From contig JAFROJ010000047.1 in assembly GCA_017429765.1 (NCBI GenBank), positions 1 through 61,985 on the forward strand: DNA of 61,985 bases. The letters are read 5' to 3'. The position numbers were made by a program, and so were the translations under genes. Shown piece after piece: positions 5,866 to 14,853 of the stretch; within the stretch, counting starts at the first letter, position 1; each line of letters opens with the position of its first letter. Origin of the DNA: Bacteroidales bacterium. Its GTDB lineage: Bacteria; Bacteroidota; Bacteroidia; Bacteroidales; UBA932. The notes under the pieces are model-generated. The model had not been told where the DNA came from. It searched no databases and was given only the letters and a program-made list of their open reading frames with translations.

Positions 5866-8376
5866 TTATTTCCTGAAGACGAACAGTCCGCAGAGGGCGA
5901 GCAGAAGCAGGGCGAAGATGGCGGCTGAGGCGAAAAGGGAGATTCTGGCCCCGACTTTATAGGAACGGGGGTCCATCCTCATCGTGATCTCATGATTGCC
6001 GGCTGGGACGATCGCGCCCCTGAGGATCCAGTCGGCCCTGAATAAATCCAGCCTTGTGCCGTCCTCAAGGCTTGCCCTCCAGCCGAAAGGATAGTAGATC
6101 TCGCTGAATATGGCGGCCCTTGGTTTTGAGGCTTTATAGCTGAATCTCAACTCGTTGGGAGCATAGGAGGTCATGACGATCCAATCATCTTCCCCCGCTG
6201 CCGGTGGCACGAAAACATCCTTGAAATCAGGTCCCAGGACAGCCGTCCCGCTTAGGTCGGTCTTCCCGAGAAGATCAATCTCCTCGTCGGGGTTGTCAGC
6301 CGTCACGGAGCTCCTGACAAACCATGCGTTGCCCATCGCCTGGGGGTTGAGGATGGGCGGCCAGTCGGCGTCCGCTATGAAATACTTGGTGTTCAACATT
6401 GCCAGCGCCGGAACAGGGGCGAGGTTTTTGTTGAACTGCTCCACTGTCTCATATTCCTGGATCGTCTTCCGGACAATGTTCAGCTCGTCCTTCAGGCGCT
6501 TCTCGATCAGGTCCTGGTAGCGGCCGAGCTTGGCGGCGCTGTAGCCGCCTATGCTCTTGTGATAGAAACTCGTCCTGGAGTCGTTGAACGCGTCCACGGT
6601 CAGGTCCGCCACCCTGAAAGACGGGCTCTCGTCCTCAAGGATCATCTTGTCCACCTCCCTCTCGGACCAGTTTCCGCTGAAGTCGTTCCACTTTGTGAAA
6701 TGGCTGGAATTCAGATATCTCCTTCCTGTCCCGAAGAAGTTGACCGTCACCAGGAGACAGACAGCCGCGGCCGCAATGTTCCTTGAGCGGACAGGGTTTT
6801 TCTTCCTGAAGGACCAGACCAGGATCAGATAGGTCGCCGCGATCAACGCGAGCGACAGGAAAGCGTCGTTCCTGAGCAAAGTCTTTCTGTCCTGGATCAA
6901 AGCCTTGGCGTGGGCTTCTGACAGGGTGGGATCCACCGAGCCTTTGAAATCCCCCGCAAGACCGGGAATGACGCTGAAAATAAGGCAAATACCTCCGGTG
7001 ATGGCGAAAGCGATAAGTCCTTTCTTAATGAAGGCCTTTTTGTCAACATCTCCTTTCAGAATCCTGTCCAACGCGATGAAAGCCAGCATCGGGACAACGA
7101 ACTGGAGAATCACAAGGGCCATCGACACCGCCCTGAACTTATTGTAGAAAGGCACGTGGGCGTGGAAGAACCTTGTGAGAGGCATGATGTTGTTCCCGAG
7201 AGCCAGTCCTATCGAAAGGATGGCGGCCGCCAGCATCCACCACTTGTCCTTCCCTTCACAAACCAAGAGGCCTAAAACGAAAAGGAATATGCTGATGGCT
7301 CCGACGTACATCGGCCCGGCCGTTCCTGGCTGCGGGCCCCAGTAAAGCGGCTGCTCCTTGACAACCTGACTCTTATTCTTGACGTCCGATGCCTTGATCA
7401 GTTCCTCGGTCTTGGAGTTCCTGGGCAAAGCCCCCTTGGTCGCTCCTCCGTTGAAGTTGGGGATCATCAGGTTGGGAAGTTCCTCCCAGCCGTAGGAGAA
7501 GGCTGTTGAATAGTCGAGATCGAGACCCTCGGAAGATCCCCCCGAGAGTTCGGAGCCTCCCCTGGTCGTCTGGGAGGTGTATTCCCAGACAGGCACAAGG
7601 TCGCAGGCGCTTGTCGCGAAACCGGCACCGCCCGCCACCAGCAACATGCCCGAGGCGGCCAGGAACCTCCACCATAGTTTCGAGAGCCTCTCCTTCGAGA
7701 GGCAGATCCAGACGACCAGGCCTATCACATAAAGGGCCACGATCAAGCCGAGGTACCATGTGATCTGGACGTGGTTGGCCTTGACCTGGAAGGCCATGGC
7801 AAAGCCTGAAAGCACCGCTCCGAGCAAGGTCGCCGGAAGCCATCTCTTCCACCCAACCGCCTCACTGTCAAGCGCTTTCTTGTAGGTGAATATTATTCCC
7901 GCGAGCAGCCAGGGAGCGAAAGCAAGGGCCAGCATCTTGGTGTTGTGGCCAGACTGGATGATCTGCATGTTGTACGAGCAGAAGGTCACGGCCACAGCCC
8001 CTCCCAAGGCCAGGATAGGGCTGATTCCGAGAACCAACATGAGCAGGAAAGCCCCGAGAAGCGAGAGAATCAGGGTGCTGGCGGGGCGGAATTTTTTCTG
8101 GCTCAGGAACTCGAAAACGGGCTTCAGCCAGTCGTTCCGGGAGTTGCCGGTCATCATGATCGTGGGCATCCCGCTGAAGGCCGCACCGGTCCAGGCCGTC
8201 TTGTCGTCGGGATGGGCCCCGTTCCACTCAAGGGTCTCGTGGCTCATCCCGAGATACTTCTCGAAATCGACGGCTCCGACCATCTTCCCGTGGAAGGTCT
8301 GCTCAGGAACGAAGCCGAGGGCCAAAGCCGCGAGGATCACGACGCAGGCAAGATATATTAGAGATTTCTTTTTCAT
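5866..8376 (-). CDS. YfhO family integral membrane protein
   Basis: An 836-residue polytopic membrane protein with an N-terminal helix, many hydrophobic segments across residues about 90-530, a soluble C-terminal part (about 560-800) and a final transmembrane helix (FASAAIFALLLLALCGLFVF). Size and layout match the Bacteroidota YfhO family (GT-C-like fold), whose characterised Gram-positive relatives act in glycosylation of cell-surface polymers. The periplasmic loop after the first helix contains the acidic and aromatic residues usual for such proteins. It diverges from the nucleotidyltransferase/HprK/PqqD/GT operon across an 84 bp promoter region, which suggests a shared surface-glycan role. 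The substrate is unknown. Confidence 0.8.
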   Translation of the reverse strand: MKKKSLIYLACVVILAALALGFVPEQTFHGKMVGAVDFEKYLGMSHETLEWNGAHPDDKTAWTGAAFSGMPTIMMTGNSRNDWLKPVFEFLSQKKFRPASTLILSLLGAFLLMLVLGISPILALGGAVAVTFCSYNMQIIQSGHNTKMLALAFAPWLLAGIIFTYKKALDSEAVGWKRWLPATLLGAVLSGFAMAFQVKANHVQITWYLGLIVALYVIGLVVWICLSKERLSKLWWRFLAASGMLLVAGGAGFATSACDLVPVWEYTSQTTRGGSELSGGSSEGLDLDYSTAFSYGWEELPNLMIPNFNGGATKGALPRNSKTEELIKASDVKNKSQVVKEQPLYWGPQPGTAGPMYVGAISIFLFVLGLLVCEGKDKWWMLAAAILSIGLALGNNIMPLTRFFHAHVPFYNKFRAVSMALVILQFVVPMLAFIALDRILKGDVDKKAFIKKGLIAFAITGGICLIFSVIPGLAGDFKGSVDPTLSEAHAKALIQDRKTLLRNDAFLSLALIAATYLILVWSFRKKNPVRSRNIAAAAVCLLVTVNFFGTGRRYLNSSHFTKWNDFSGNWSEREVDKMILEDESPSFRVADLTVDAFNDSRTSFYHKSIGGYSAAKLGRYQDLIEKRLKDELNIVRKTIQEYETVEQFNKNLAPVPALAMLNTKYFIADADWPPILNPQAMGNAWFVRSSVTADNPDEEIDLLGKTDLSGTAVLGPDFKDVFVPPAAGEDDWIVMTSYAPNELRFSYKASKPRAAIFSEIYYPFGWRASLEDGTRLDLFRADWILRGAIVPAGNHEITMRMDPRSYKVGARISLFASAAIFALLLLALCGLFVFRK

Positions 8377-8395
8377 GGGAATATTCCTTTCAACA

Positions 8396-8433
8396 CAAAG
8401 ATATAAGAAATAGGCTGATTAATACTATATTTG
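8396..8433. promoter_or_regulatory. Divergent promoter region yfhO / nucleotidyltransferase operon
   Basis: Minus-strand TATCTTTG (8396-8403) precedes yfhO, and plus-strand TATATTTG (8426-8433) precedes the operon starting at 8461. Both match TAnnTTTG exactly. Neither has an obvious -33 TTTG. Confidence 0.45.
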
Positions 8434-8460
8434 TAACCTATAACGCGTTTTGGGAGGATA

Positions 8461-9525
8461 ATGGATACTTTCAGAGAGGCATTTCAATCCATTCGGGAGG
8501 GTTTGCTCAGCGAAGAAGACAGGCGCTTGCTTGAACTGTCTTTCTCTTCCGGCATCGCCCAAGAGGATTTGGACGCGTTCCTTGAGTCATGGGACTTAGA
8601 GGCCGCCCCGATCCAAAGCGTGATGCTCCTGGCCTACCTCAAAAAAGTCCACCCGGAACTCGCTTTCCCCGAGAAGATTAACCCTCGCCTCAAGGGGGTT
8701 CTGACCTTCTGCCGTTTCCAGAATCTAAAGCTCTCCTCACATTTCCACAAGATCGCCGAGGAGCTAAGGAAAGACGGCGTCCCCTTCCTTCTTCTGAAGG
8801 GCGGCGCGATGAAAATCTATCGCCCGGACTTTCCCAGGTGGATGGCCGACATGGACATCCTGGTTCCGGAAGAACACTTCAACCAGGCCGTGGCCTCTGT
8901 CACCCGGCTCGGTTACGAGTCCTTCAAGTCGGCCCACAGCCACGACATGCGCCTTCCCGGAACAAAGGAGAACATAGTGGACATTCATCGTTTCCTCCAC
9001 ATGGAAACCGGCAAGGAACGCCTCCTGAACGACGATCTTTTCGACCGGGCCCGCAAGGTCCGGATGTTCTCTTCGGAGGGCCTTGTCCCCTGCCCGGAGG
9101 ACATGGTGTTCATCTCCCTTGTGAACTTCTGGAATAACGTTTCTTACCGGACCAGCGCCGGAAGCGTGGTCAGCGCCTTCTTCGACATTAAGTACCTTGT
9201 GGACAGCACTCCGGGATTCGACTGGGACATGGTCCGTTCAGACGCTCTCAAGACCGGTTCCGCCAATGAGGTCTGTCTTTCAACCATCATTCTGGACTCT
9301 TTCGTTCCGGATGTCCTGCCCAAGGCGTTCATGGCCTTTGACGGCGACCTCAAGAGAACCGATCTGGTAGTGAAACGCGCCGCCTACAACCGCGACATCC
9401 TCTTTCCCCTGAGGGAGAAGATCGGTGATTTCAACATCCCGGCGACCATCAGGAGCGGCAGGAATCTTTGGGAATATCTTCTGCTTCGCGCCAGGTTTTT
9501 CTTCCTAAAAAGGATGAGACCATGA
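8461..9525 (+). CDS. Nucleotidyltransferase family protein (NTP_transf_5 type)
   Basis: A 354-residue cytoplasmic protein. The central region has a LLLKGGAM motif and, about 20 residues on, RWMADMDILVPEE with the acidic DxD pair expected to bind metal and nucleotide. It then continues through a segment rich in aromatics and histidines (VDIHRFLH). This pattern matches the uncharacterised nucleotidyltransferases (PF14907) that accompany HprK-like kinases and PqqD-like proteins in lasso-peptide-type and exopolysaccharide clusters. It is the first gene of a five-gene operon and overlaps the next gene by ATGA. The transferred nucleotide and acceptor are unknown. Confidence 0.75.
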   Translation: MDTFREAFQSIREGLLSEEDRRLLELSFSSGIAQEDLDAFLESWDLEAAPIQSVMLLAYLKKVHPELAFPEKINPRLKGVLTFCRFQNLKLSSHFHKIAEELRKDGVPFLLLKGGAMKIYRPDFPRWMADMDILVPEEHFNQAVASVTRLGYESFKSAHSHDMRLPGTKENIVDIHRFLHMETGKERLLNDDLFDRARKVRMFSSEGLVPCPEDMVFISLVNFWNNVSYRTSAGSVVSAFFDIKYLVDSTPGFDWDMVRSDALKTGSANEVCLSTIILDSFVPDVLPKAFMAFDGDLKRTDLVVKRAAYNRDILFPLREKIGDFNIPATIRSGRNLWEYLLLRARFFFLKRMRP

Positions 9526-10592
9526 TAGCCTCTCTCTCAGCCGGACACGCCGCCGCCACCGCGGCTCTCATAAGGGACAGGGCAGGAAAGACCGGTCCTG
9601 TCGCGGACGAGCTGTATCTGGATCTCGGAGGAATAAAAAGGGTGAGGGTTCTTTGCCACCATCCGGAGCTTAAAGAGATTATAATCAGGCATTTGGGGTT
9701 TTGTGTCGCCAGTGTGGAAGGAGGTTTCGACGCGGTGATCCACGCCTGGGAGGAGCCTCTTTACAATGATTTCCACAACGAGGTTCTCGGCCTTGGCCTG
9801 GAGAGGGGCGATGACCCTTATGTTCTCCTCGCCCGCAAGGAAGGAGGCTCTCTGGACATATTCGCCGAGTTCGAGTACGGCGCTGGAGTCCTCCGCGCGT
9901 GGGACGGCGATGACTATTATTTCGCCTTCGAGAGGATCGACGACGAGTCGCTCCTGAGGCCCGGCCACCTGTTTGTGAAGAGTCTCTACAAGATTCTCAA
10001 CACACCCTCCTCAAGCCTTGTCCACGGGGCCTGCGTCGGCGTCGACGGAAAGGGTGCCCTCCTCTGCGCGAGGGGCGGCAGGGGCAAGTCCACCCTCGCT
10101 GTCTCCGCCATGCTTAAGGGCTTTGAATATGTCTCCGACGACTATCTTATTCTCGAGAGATCCGACCGAGGTTTGCTGGCCTCGCCGATGTATTCGGTAA
10201 TCGCCCTTTCCCCAGGGATGCGGAGGCGGCTGTCGCCGGACATCGCCCCCGCCGCTTTCGTGGCCGACAACGCCAAGAAGGACAAACTCGTGCTGAACAT
10301 CTCCGCCTGGTCAGACTCCGTCCGCCGCCGTTATCCTGTCCGGATCGGACTCTTCCCGGAGATAGCGGACGTCTCCGAGCCGGAGGTTATCCCTTGCTCC
10401 GCCGTCGAGAAAGGGAAGGCCATCACCCACATGGTCCACTCCACGATGACACAGATGCTGGATCAGGGCGACGCGGCTGCCGTTGTGAAACTTGTGAACA
10501 TGTTGAACAGCTTGGATTTCTACAGGATACTCCTCTCCCCGGACATTCTCGGGAACGTCGAGTGCCTCAGGAACCTTTTGAAGAATATATAA
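9522..10592 (+). CDS. HPr kinase-like ATPase
   Basis: The start is set at the ATG at 9522, which overlaps the upstream TGA (ATGA coupling); a longer frame from 9468 would lie inside the previous gene. The protein has 356 residues. Residues 183-191 form a P-loop (ARGGRGKST, K189) followed by a YVSDDYLIL strand with paired acidic residues, the arrangement found in HPr kinase/phosphorylase C-terminal domains. The N-terminal half is not the usual HprK regulatory domain. Such shortened HprK relatives occur with PqqD-like proteins in peptide-modification and polysaccharide loci, where one lasso-peptide example phosphorylates the peptide. Its substrate here is unknown, since no HPr or precursor peptide is adjacent. 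Confidence 0.7.
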   Translation: MIASLSAGHAAATAALIRDRAGKTGPVADELYLDLGGIKRVRVLCHHPELKEIIIRHLGFCVASVEGGFDAVIHAWEEPLYNDFHNEVLGLGLERGDDPYVLLARKEGGSLDIFAEFEYGAGVLRAWDGDDYYFAFERIDDESLLRPGHLFVKSLYKILNTPSSSLVHGACVGVDGKGALLCARGGRGKSTLAVSAMLKGFEYVSDDYLILERSDRGLLASPMYSVIALSPGMRRRLSPDIAPAAFVADNAKKDKLVLNISAWSDSVRRRYPVRIGLFPEIADVSEPEVIPCSAVEKGKAITHMVHSTMTQMLDQGDAAAVVKLVNMLNSLDFYRILLSPDILGNVECLRNLLKNI

Positions 10593-10599
10593 CAGAGAT

Positions 10600-11013
10600 A
10601 TGAGATATGTGCTAAACGAGGCGAGGATGTTCGCCGACATCTCTGACGGAATGGCAATCATAATCAATTCTGTCACAGGTATTTACTACGGAATGAACGG
10701 CTTCGGCACCAGCGTGTTCGAGAACCTTCTCGCCGGTTCTTCCAAGGAGGATGTGGCCGCCGCGGCCAAGGCTATTCCCGGCGCCCCCGCCGAGATCGAG
10801 GCCAACCTCGACGCCTTCCTCAAAACCATCGAGGATTTCGGGATAGTATTGACCACCCCCGAGGAGACGTCCCGCCCGGCCGTCCTGAACGTCAGGGACG
10901 CGAAGGCCGACTCCTTCGTCCCCGAATGCAACGAGTACAAGGATGTCCAGGAACTCCTGTTCGCCGACCCCATCCATGAGGTGGACGCCGAGCAGGGTTG
11001 GAAACCCGAATAG
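10600..11013 (+). CDS. PqqD-like (RRE) protein with C-terminal extension
   Basis: A 137-residue protein. Residues 1-90 look like PqqD: an N-terminal strand, GIYYGMNGFGTSVFENL and a helical C-terminal half (EIEANLDAFLKTIEDFGIV). PqqD-type domains are RiPP recognition elements that bind leader peptides and present them to modifying enzymes. A 45-residue tail follows, ending LLFADPIHEVDAEQGWKPE, which is not part of the PqqD fold and is acidic. The gene begins 7 bp after the HprK-like gene and ends 7 bp before a glycosyltransferase gene. No separate leader peptide is apparent, so the tail itself may be the interacting or modified segment. That is inference. Confidence 0.65.
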   Translation: MRYVLNEARMFADISDGMAIIINSVTGIYYGMNGFGTSVFENLLAGSSKEDVAAAAKAIPGAPAEIEANLDAFLKTIEDFGIVLTTPEETSRPAVLNVRDAKADSFVPECNEYKDVQELLFADPIHEVDAEQGWKPE

Positions 11014-11020
11014 AGTCCGG

Positions 11021-12013
11021 ATGCCAGCTATTTCCGTAATAGTCCCGGTCTACAACACCGAGGCCTTCCTTGAGAAGACTGTCGGCAGCCTCACCGCGCA
11101 GACTTTCAAGGACATAGAGATCCTGTGCGTCAACGACGGCTCGACCGACGGCTCCCTGGACGTCCTGAGGCGCCTCTCCGAGGCCGACAACCGAGTCAAG
11201 ATCATCAATCTTGACAGGAACAGCGGGGTCTCCGTGGCCCGCAACACGGGGATAGAGAAGGCGAAGGGAGAGTACATCTATTTCCTTGATTCCGACGACT
11301 GGATCGACCCGGACTACCTTGAGGCGATGTATGCCCATGCCGTCGAGACCGGCCTTGACGTCATCGTGAACGCCAATTACATCAAGGAATATGACGACCC
11401 CTCCGCCAACAGGAAGAGCGGCACCTTCGGCTTCATCAACAGCGACGCCGGCTTCTATCCCCCAGTCATCCTCCAGAGCTACTACCCTCCTGTCATCTGG
11501 ACCTGTCTCTACAGGCGGAAGTTCTTGATAGATAATAATATTCGTTATCCGATCGTGAAGGGCGGAGCCGAGGATATCTATTTCACTGGCCTGGCATATA
11601 TGCTCGTTCCTGAGGTCTTCGTGTTCCGGGGACCCTTCCACCACTACCTCCAACGAGCGAATTCTCTCTTCCACCAGAACTCCAACGGGATCTACTATCT
11701 CGAGAGTTTCAGCATCCTTTACGACGAGTTGAAAGCCAGGAACATCCCGCTGGACGGAGTGAAACTGTTCTATGCAGGGCCGATCATATTCGACGCCCGG
11801 GAGAAGTTCGATCTCACCAGGGAGTTCCTGCTGAAAATAGCTCCCGCCGTGATGGCCGACAAGAAGATGTACACCGGCCATGACCTTATGCTCATCGACG
11901 TGGTGACCTCCTGCCCGGACTACGAGACCTATCTCTCAAGGCACAATCCGAACATCTCCATCGAGTTCGTCAGGAACAGCATCAGGGCCAGAAGACAACA
12001 GACCAATGAATAA
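11021..12013 (+). CDS. GT2 family glycosyltransferase
   Basis: Start at 11021 (MPAISVIVPVYNTEAFL), 7 bp after the PqqD-like gene; an earlier frame start lies inside that gene and lacks the family N-terminus. The protein has 330 residues. It has the GT-A opening ISVIVPVYN, the nucleotide-binding VNDGSTDGS, a DSDDW metal site at about residues 90-95 and an ED acid segment (GGAEDIYF) that would position the catalytic base. It lacks membrane helices, so it acts at the cytoplasmic face. The donor sugar cannot be told from sequence, though a UDP-xylose synthase gene lies 640 bp away. Confidence 0.88.
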   Translation: MPAISVIVPVYNTEAFLEKTVGSLTAQTFKDIEILCVNDGSTDGSLDVLRRLSEADNRVKIINLDRNSGVSVARNTGIEKAKGEYIYFLDSDDWIDPDYLEAMYAHAVETGLDVIVNANYIKEYDDPSANRKSGTFGFINSDAGFYPPVILQSYYPPVIWTCLYRRKFLIDNNIRYPIVKGGAEDIYFTGLAYMLVPEVFVFRGPFHHYLQRANSLFHQNSNGIYYLESFSILYDELKARNIPLDGVKLFYAGPIIFDAREKFDLTREFLLKIAPAVMADKKMYTGHDLMLIDVVTSCPDYETYLSRHNPNISIEFVRNSIRARRQQTNE

Positions 12014-12680
12014 ACCCATATCCATAATCATTCCCGTCAAGAACGGGTCGAATTATCTCGGTGAGGCACTTGGCTCGATCGAGAGGCAGGGAATGGATGT
12101 CGAGGTCATCGTGGTGGATGACGGCTCCACCGACGGTACCGTCCAGATCGCCAAGGATCATGGCTGCAAGGTGGTCTCCCATCCCGTCTCAAGGGGCCAG
12201 GTCGCGGCGAAGAACACCGGATTGCGCTATGCCACAGGAGATTACGTGATGTTCCTGGATCATGACGATTTGATTCGGGAGGGTTCTCTCCGGGTTCTAC
12301 TCGACGCTCTTGAGTCCGAGCCTGGGGTCGCCGCGGTCGAGGCCATGGTCAAGGATTTCCTGTCCCCGGAGGTTGAGTCCACCAATGTCGCCCTGAAACC
12401 TGAGCCGTTCTATGGCCTTTTCACAGGCGCCATCCTGATCCGAAAGTCGGCCTTTGACGTGACAGGCCCGTTCAGCGAGAACGTGCACACAGGGGAGATA
12501 ATGGAATGGTTTTCCAAGATGGAGAGAAACGGCCTCGTCGTCAAGAAGATCGACCTGGTCTCCGCCGACCGGCGAATCCACAGGACCAATTTCGGCCAGA
12601 CCAACCGGGCGACAGAGATGAAGAACTACGCCGCCGTCCTCCGCAACCTTCTTAAATCAAGGTCCGGAAATAGTCAATAG
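12006..12680 (+). CDS. Small GT2 family glycosyltransferase
   Basis: A 224-residue GT-A glycosyltransferase overlapping the preceding one by 8 bp, so translation is probably coupled. Motifs run in the normal order: [34 protein letters not shown] and FLDHDD (a DHDD variant of the metal-binding DxD). It is short for the family because little follows the catalytic domain. Its last 29 bp overlap the end of the convergent UDP-glucuronate decarboxylase gene. It is the last gene of the nucleotidyltransferase/HprK/PqqD operon. Confidence 0.85.
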   Translation: MNKPISIIIPVKNGSNYLGEALGSIERQGMDVEVIVVDDGSTDGTVQIAKDHGCKVVSHPVSRGQVAAKNTGLRYATGDYVMFLDHDDLIREGSLRVLLDALESEPGVAAVEAMVKDFLSPEVESTNVALKPEPFYGLFTGAILIRKSAFDVTGPFSENVHTGEIMEWFSKMERNGLVVKKIDLVSADRRIHRTNFGQTNRATEMKNYAAVLRNLLKSRSGNSQ

Positions 12681-13584
12681 TCTCCTTAAGTCCTTCTTCC
12701 AGAGACACTTTCGGCTCCCAACCCAGTTTATTCCTGGCCAGGGTTATGTCCGGCCTTCGTGTCTTGGGGTCGTCCTCCGGAAGCGGAAGGAACTCAACGT
12801 GGCTTTTGGAACCTGTCATCTCGATAATCTTCTCCGCCAGCTCAAGGATAGTGAACTCTCCGGGGTTCCCGATATTCACGGGACCTGTGAAGTCATCGCC
12901 GGAGGCCATCATCTTGACCATCCCGTCGACAAGGTCGCTGATGTACTGGAACGACCTGGTCTGGGACCCGTCCCCATAGATAGTGATGGGCTCGTCCTTC
13001 AGGGCTTGCATGATGAGATTGGAGACTACTCTCCCGTCGTTTTTGGCCATTCTGGGGCCGTAGGTGTTGAATATCCTGATAACCTTTATCCGGACGTTGT
13101 GTTGCCTGTGGTAGTCGAAAAACAGGGCCTCCGCGCAACGTTTTCCCTCGTCGTAGCAGGAACGGATCCCGATAGGGTTGACATGGCCCCAATAAGGTTC
13201 CGGCTGCGGATGGACAGTCGGGTCTCCGTAGACCTCGCTTGTGGACGCCTGAAGAATCTTGCATTTCGTGCGCCTCGCAAGGCCCAGCATGTAGTAGGCC
13301 CCGAAGAAGCTGGTTTTGGTCGTCTGGATCGGATCCAATTGATAATGAATAGGTGAGGCCGGGCAAGCCAGGTTGTAGATCTCGTCGATCTCCGCCCAGT
13401 AGGGCTGGCAGATGTCGTGCCTGACGATCTCGAAATTAGGCTTCCCGAGAAGGTGCCAGACATTCTCTTTGCGCCCGGTGTAGAAGTTGTCCAGACAGAT
13501 CACATCATTGCCGTCGTTCACAAGCCTCTCGCAAAGATGAGAGCCGATGAAGCCGGCGCCTCCCGTCACTAAGATCCTTTTCAT
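12652..13584 (-). CDS. UDP-glucuronate decarboxylase (UDP-xylose synthase)
   Basis: A 310-residue extended SDR enzyme. It shows the NAD-binding GGAGFIGSH at residues 7-15, the [11 protein letters not shown] loop, the catalytic TSEVYGDP and SCYDEGKR (YxxxK) motifs, and IFNTYGPRM typical of UXS proteins. The enzyme oxidises and decarboxylates UDP-glucuronate to UDP-xylose (or the 4-keto intermediate). It is 19 bp downstream of hflX on the same strand and converges on the GT2 gene. UDP-xylose would be a plausible donor for the nearby glycosyltransferases, which is inference. Confidence 0.9.
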   Translation of the reverse strand: MKRILVTGGAGFIGSHLCERLVNDGNDVICLDNFYTGRKENVWHLLGKPNFEIVRHDICQPYWAEIDEIYNLACPASPIHYQLDPIQTTKTSFFGAYYMLGLARRTKCKILQASTSEVYGDPTVHPQPEPYWGHVNPIGIRSCYDEGKRCAEALFFDYHRQHNVRIKVIRIFNTYGPRMAKNDGRVVSNLIMQALKDEPITIYGDGSQTRSFQYISDLVDGMVKMMASGDDFTGPVNIGNPGEFTILELAEKIIEMTGSKSHVEFLPLPEDDPKTRRPDITLARNKLGWEPKVSLEEGLKETIDYFRTLI

Positions 13585-13603
13585 CTTATTCTATATTAAT
13601 AAA

Positions 13604-14791
13604 TTACCACAGGAAGTTGTTGAAAGGATACCTTCCCGCGTGGATTTCGGCGACCATCTTGTAAAGGTCGCCCCGTAGTTTGTCAATATTTGTTTTGTTG
13701 ATGGCTGACATGAATATGCAAGGAGTCTTCTCCTGGGCTATCCAAGTGTTTTTCAGCTCGTCGAGAGTGAGGTTCCCCCGCCCCTTCGGGGTCAGCGAGA
13801 ACTCGTCATACTCCTCATATTCGTAAGCGTCTATCTTGTTGAATATCACATAGACAGGCTTGTTGGCCGCGCCTATGTCACGCAGGGTTTTCTCGACAAC
13901 CTCCATCTGCTCCTCGAAGCCTGGATGGGAGATGTCCACCACATGGAGCAGGATGTCCGCCTCCCTCACCTCGTCCAGAGTGCTCTTGAAAGCCTCCACA
14001 AGCTGGGTTGGAAGTTTCCTTATGAATCCGACCGTGTCGCTCAGGAGGAAGGGTACATTCTCTATCACCACCTTCCTGACAGTCGTGTCGAGGGTGGCGA
14101 AGAGTTTGTTCTCCGCGAAAACGTCCGATTTGGCCAGAAGGTTCATTATCGTGCTTTTGCCCACGTTGGTGTAGCCGACCAGCGACAGCCGGACCATCGA
14201 CCCCCTGTTGCTCCTCTGGGTCGCCATCTGGCGGTCGACTTTCTTGAGCTGTTCCTTGAGTTTGGAAATCCTTTCCTTGACAATTCGCCGGTCGACCTCT
14301 ATCTGGGTCTCACCCATACCGCCTCGGGTTCCCATGCCTCCTCTCTGCCTCTCGAGGTGGGTCCACATGCCGGCCAGACGGGGCAGCATGTAGTTGTACC
14401 TGGCCAGCTCGACCTGCATCTTGGCGTAGGAGGTTTTGGCCCTCTGGGCGAAGATCTCAAGGATCAGGCTGGTCCTGTCTATGACCGCTCCGGTCTTGAT
14501 TACCTTCTCGATGTTTCGCTGCTGCATCCCGGTCAGCTCATCGTCGAAGATGACGTAGCTGATCTCGTTATCTTCACAATAATCAGCGATTTCCTGAAGT
14601 TTCCCGCTTCTTATGTAGGTCGATTTCTCGGGTTTGTCGAGCCTTTGGACGAACTTTCTGTCGCCCGTTGCCCCCGCTGTCTCGGCTAGAAACTCGAGCT
14701 CGTCAAGGTATTCCATCACCTTGCGCTCGTCATCTTCCTGGCGGATGATCCCTACGAAAACCGCTTTCTGGATGATATCCTCGGTGTTCAT
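13604..14791 (-). CDS. hflX: GTPase HflX
   Basis: A ribosome-associated GTPase that splits stalled or stressed ribosomes. The N-terminal HflX domain includes the family RAKTSYAKMQVELARYNY region and the glycine-rich MGTRGGMGETQIE. The G domain has GYTNVGKST (G1), DTVGFIRKLP (G3) and NKID (G4). The start is placed at 14791 (395 residues) because the longer start at 14815 would lie inside the terminator hairpin 14804-14837. Confidence 0.93.
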   Translation of the reverse strand: MNTEDIIQKAVFVGIIRQEDDERKVMEYLDELEFLAETAGATGDRKFVQRLDKPEKSTYIRSGKLQEIADYCEDNEISYVIFDDELTGMQQRNIEKVIKTGAVIDRTSLILEIFAQRAKTSYAKMQVELARYNYMLPRLAGMWTHLERQRGGMGTRGGMGETQIEVDRRIVKERISKLKEQLKKVDRQMATQRSNRGSMVRLSLVGYTNVGKSTIMNLLAKSDVFAENKLFATLDTTVRKVVIENVPFLLSDTVGFIRKLPTQLVEAFKSTLDEVREADILLHVVDISHPGFEEQMEVVEKTLRDIGAANKPVYVIFNKIDAYEYEEYDEFSLTPKGRGNLTLDELKNTWIAQEKTPCIFMSAINKTNIDKLRGDLYKMVAEIHAGRYPFNNFLW

Positions 14792-14803
14792 TCTCTCTTT
14801 ATT

Positions 14804-14837
14804 AAAAAAGGCCATCCGGTTGGGGACGGCCTTTTTT
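14804..14837 (-). terminator. Rho-independent terminator after tonB
   Basis: AAAAAAGGCC (14804-14813) and GGCCTTTTTT (14828-14837) form a strong hairpin with a 14-nt loop and T-runs on both strands. It lies 16 bp past the tonB stop and just before hflX, so tonB transcription ends here and hflX probably has its own start or relies on readthrough. Confidence 0.85.
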
Positions 14838-14853
14838 GCTTTCTTGTCCGTTA

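Noticed and set aside
8461-12680. Calling the operon a lasso peptide cluster
   Set aside because: There is no asparagine-synthetase-like cyclase, no transglutaminase-like protease, no precursor peptide and no ABC exporter in or beside it.
14792-14815. Longer HflX start
   Set aside because: Its first codons lie within the tonB terminator hairpin.
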